The notes below the pieces were generated by a model, which saw only the letters and a program-made list of their open reading frames with translations, was not told where the DNA came from and did no database searches. Shown here piece after piece: positions 62,501 through 64,000 of a stretch of 64,000 nucleotides of DNA. Location: the NCBI GenBank assembly GCA_932521025.1, contig OW051468.1:5022064-5086063 (forward strand), read 5' to 3'. A program made the position numbers and the translations under genes. The DNA comes from Oscheius onirici (taxonomy: Eukaryota > Nematoda > Chromadorea > Rhabditida > Rhabditidae). Every line of letters begins with the position of its first letter. The stretch's first letter is position 1.

Positions 62501-63292
62501 AATGAAAGGGAAACTAGGGCTCCGGGACAGAGCGAAGTCATGAATTTCTACTTTAGCCCTGGAAGGGCGTTGCCAACCTTGTTAGTTGGAAATTTTGCAA
62601 AAGATTTTTTAATAACTTTAATTTTGGCGCGAGACATAAGATTTTGTTCGAACAGTTCTTCGTCCATTGTTCAAAGCTTTTCAGTTAAAAAAGTGAGCCC
62701 TGGTCTTCTCTGCGCCGAGTGTTCAGCCTGTATGACCGTTACAAACGTGATCCAGCACCGGTTTCTGCTCAATCCGACAGCTGTTCAATCAATCTACAAC
62801 TTCCTTCGAAGTTCTCTTTTCCACAATATCTGTGCCGAACTCTGCAACAGTTTGAACAACAAGAATCTGACCTACATCTGGCCGAATGACTTCCAATACG
62901 GAGCTGTGAGTTCTGTTCATTTGCAACAAAGTCTTTTTTTAGTGTCAAAACTGGTTCGAGAACCAGTACAACGGCGTTATAAAGTTCATTACGACCTTGA
63001 CTCGACCCGAGAGATTCTGCTCTTTGGAACTTGGCTGGTGCGAATTGAACGAAGTTCCCAACATGTTGCAATGTCTTCCAGAGTTTTGTGAAGAATGTAA
63101 GAATATTTCTCTTAGTTTGACCTTTTCTTCTCTTCAGTTCGGGGAAATAATGCTTTGCTCAAGTTGGTCTGTAAACTCCTAGAGGGCAAGAACCAGCAAG
63201 AAGCTGCCGAGTTCATTGGAGTCTCGAACACGAAGAGGTACAAGGAGAAGAAAGAGTACCACGACAAGATTACTGTTCACGAGGAGCTTTAA
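59514..63292 (+). CDS. Secreted Ser/Thr-rich protein with saposin-like domains
   Basis: A signal peptide (MWPVCLYLFIYLTRA; an upstream ATG at 59493 adds MSPPRKS) precedes EDAPTYTDHCHGHH and a basic KMERKKKRVQRDV site like a propeptide cleavage. A mucin-like Ser/Thr tract follows (STVASTTVASTTAFASTTTS), continued after a 293-nt intron by TTSSPSSTQSSSTVGG. Saposin-type Cys patterns follow: FCSICHRMVNEVRKR...TICSALAPACFEKY, then after a 1,884-nt intron (60801-62684) LLCAECSACMTV...ICAELCNS and a third Cys-rich part CQNWFENQYNG...FCSLELGWCE...CLPEFCEE. It ends KITVHEEL. Splice phases agree at every junction, including across the large intron (G|TT). If that intron is not removed the protein stops at 60880. 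The stop TAA overlaps an AATAAA signal. Saposin-like proteins bind or perturb lipids; the role here is unknown. Confidence 0.7.
61188..61415 (-). CDS. Gly/Tyr-rich small protein, Cys-ended
   Basis: 75 residues, starting MWGDYGGFGMSYGGYRMYGG, with repeated YGG/YGGY units and MPYGGYGSYGYGMPYYGG. It ends MSCVNPFCWC with four Cys in the tail. Such YGG-rich peptides occur in nematodes as epidermal antimicrobial or neuropeptide-like proteins and cuticle-associated proteins, but those normally carry a signal peptide, which is missing here. A CTCTACTCGCAG acceptor lies 13 nt upstream, so it is either trans-spliced or its first exon lies upstream. The next upstream sequence is repeat B2, starting 96 bp away. 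It lies inside the large intron of the + strand saposin gene. Confidence 0.55.
   Translation of the reverse strand: MWGDYGGFGMSYGGYRMYGGYGGYGGYYGGGMMPYGGYGSYGYGMPYYGGSMYGVGMGLSGCMGAMSCVNPFCWC
61511..62143 (+). repeat. Dispersed repeat, long class, copy B2
   Basis: It begins ATCCACTTTAAATTGCTCCC and ends CTTAGCCCCGGAGGGGCGTA then GCACAACTTG. It matches 46661-47261 in inverted orientation. The end contains a GCCCC/GGGGC hairpin. A GAGGGACAGAGGGACA mini-tandem lies near 62055. Confidence 0.85.
62144..62581 (+). repeat. Dispersed repeat, short class, copy A2, tandem with B2
   Basis: It directly follows B2 in the same orientation. It begins TATTTTAAACTGCTCCCAAG and ends TTTAGCCCTGGAAGGGCGTT then GCCAACCTTG. 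It aligns with 42474-42880; the last 120 bp are almost identical. Confidence 0.85.
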
Positions 63293-64000
63293 TAAAAACC
63301 TTGGTTGCTTTTGCAAGCCGCCAAAAGATCGGTCGAGGAAGGGCAGGCAAACAGTCAGCGACATACTTCCGGGTCCATCTTGGCATTCTTGACCTTTTTA
63401 TACCCTGTCCTTGTTCACCTTATCATACATAGTCCTATTCTGTAGAAAAAAAAATATTGGTTTCTGGTATAGCCCGTGCCACAATTTTTGTACGCGCGGG
63501 AGTACTGATTTGAGCGCAAATTACCAGGTTTTTTGTACGCAATTTTGCGTAACTAAAAAGTACGTAATGTACTGTTTACTTGGCTGTTTGGCACGAGCTG
63601 TTTGGCTGTTTGGCACGAGCTATAAAACACTGAACTTTCTAAATTAGTAGCTTTGGAGCGAACTCTAATAAACTCGAAGAGCCTCAGGATAAGAAAGGTT
63701 GAATGAATCTGACGAAAATTACAACGATGAGAACATTCGTAAAAAAAAAGGACAGTCCTTGGTGCTAATTTTTGCATCACAATAGTGTCCCAAGGGCCTT
63801 CTCGTCCGTTCGTCCGTTGTCCGAATGTTTGCGCTGTGCGCGGCGGTCCACCAGCCACCGCCTGGTCGTCCCTGGTCGTCTCTCCTGAGGCAAAGGAGAA
63901 GGAGGTACTGCCCGGCTCGGTACCATTTGAACAGCAGCACATTTCACAACCTATTACCCATTTTCTCCCAATTATTCCATTCTTTCAACCTCTGAGACTT
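63293..64000. other. Right edge of window, no supported gene
   Basis: It holds the 3' end of the saposin-like gene, repeat copy C2, and a GC-rich stretch (63790-63930) open on the - strand without recognisable protein. The last 60 bp show nothing. Confidence 0.35.
63489..63621. repeat. Short dispersed repeat, copy C2
   Basis: It shares GCGCGGGAG, TTGAGCGCAA, TTTTTTGTACGCAATTT and GCTGTTTGGCA with 24261-24366. Its right end holds a 21-bp direct duplication containing GGCTGTTTGGCACGAGCT. Confidence 0.6.

Noticed and set aside
63719-63942. Arg/Gly-rich open frames at the right edge
   Set aside because: Two overlapping frames, no known domain, and GC-rich sequence that keeps frames open by chance.

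Overview
The window is nuclear DNA of a nematode. Almost every gene is split by very short introns, mostly about 40 nt, ending in TTTTAG or TTTCAG. Many start codons lie just downstream of an acceptor with no upstream exon, as in SL trans-splicing. Best protein matches, recalled from family knowledge only, are to conserved animal genes with C. elegans orthologues. There are no bacterial features, tRNA genes or CRISPR arrays that I could support. The species is not identifiable by eye.

Left part (1-22.6 kb, all + strand): the 3' end of an unrecognised gene, then midasin (MDN1, ribosome assembly AAA+ ATPase), a PAXBP1/GCFC-type protein, syntaxin-17 (autophagosome SNARE) and PPIL4/SIG-7 (cyclophilin-RRM). 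The spacers are about 200-370 bp, except one enlarged by a 550-bp MITE. This looks like a nematode operon.

Middle (22.6-41.3 kb): a 2-kb intergenic region with a MITE, DOP1/PAD-1 (giant membrane-trafficking protein, +), LSM14/CAR-1 (RNA granule protein, +), and on the - strand the stimulatory G protein alpha subunit (GSA-1) with large introns.

Right part (41.3-64 kb): VPS-4 (ESCRT ATPase, +) holds a complete rhodopsin-type GPCR gene on the opposite strand of a 1.9-kb intron. A nearly identical inverted copy of that GPCR's last exon lies 7 kb away, upstream of a nematode-type SH2-tyrosine kinase. Next come an orphan - strand gene, a decayed 1.9-kb DNA transposon with terminal inverted repeats and a PHD-like ORF, a LINE reverse-transcriptase scrap, and a secreted Ser/Thr-rich saposin-like gene. 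The saposin-like gene's 1.9-kb intron hosts a Gly/Tyr-rich mini-gene on the - strand.

A repeat family with two size classes (about 0.4 and 0.6 kb) occupies two VPS-4 introns and, as a tandem pair, the saposin-gene intron. The accessory structure is concentrated in introns and spacers: MITEs, nested genes and recent local duplications. I did not find an obviously novel biochemical system. The strongest oddities are the operon with an inserted MITE, the nested and then partly duplicated GPCR, the PHD-type transposon and the two-class repeat family.
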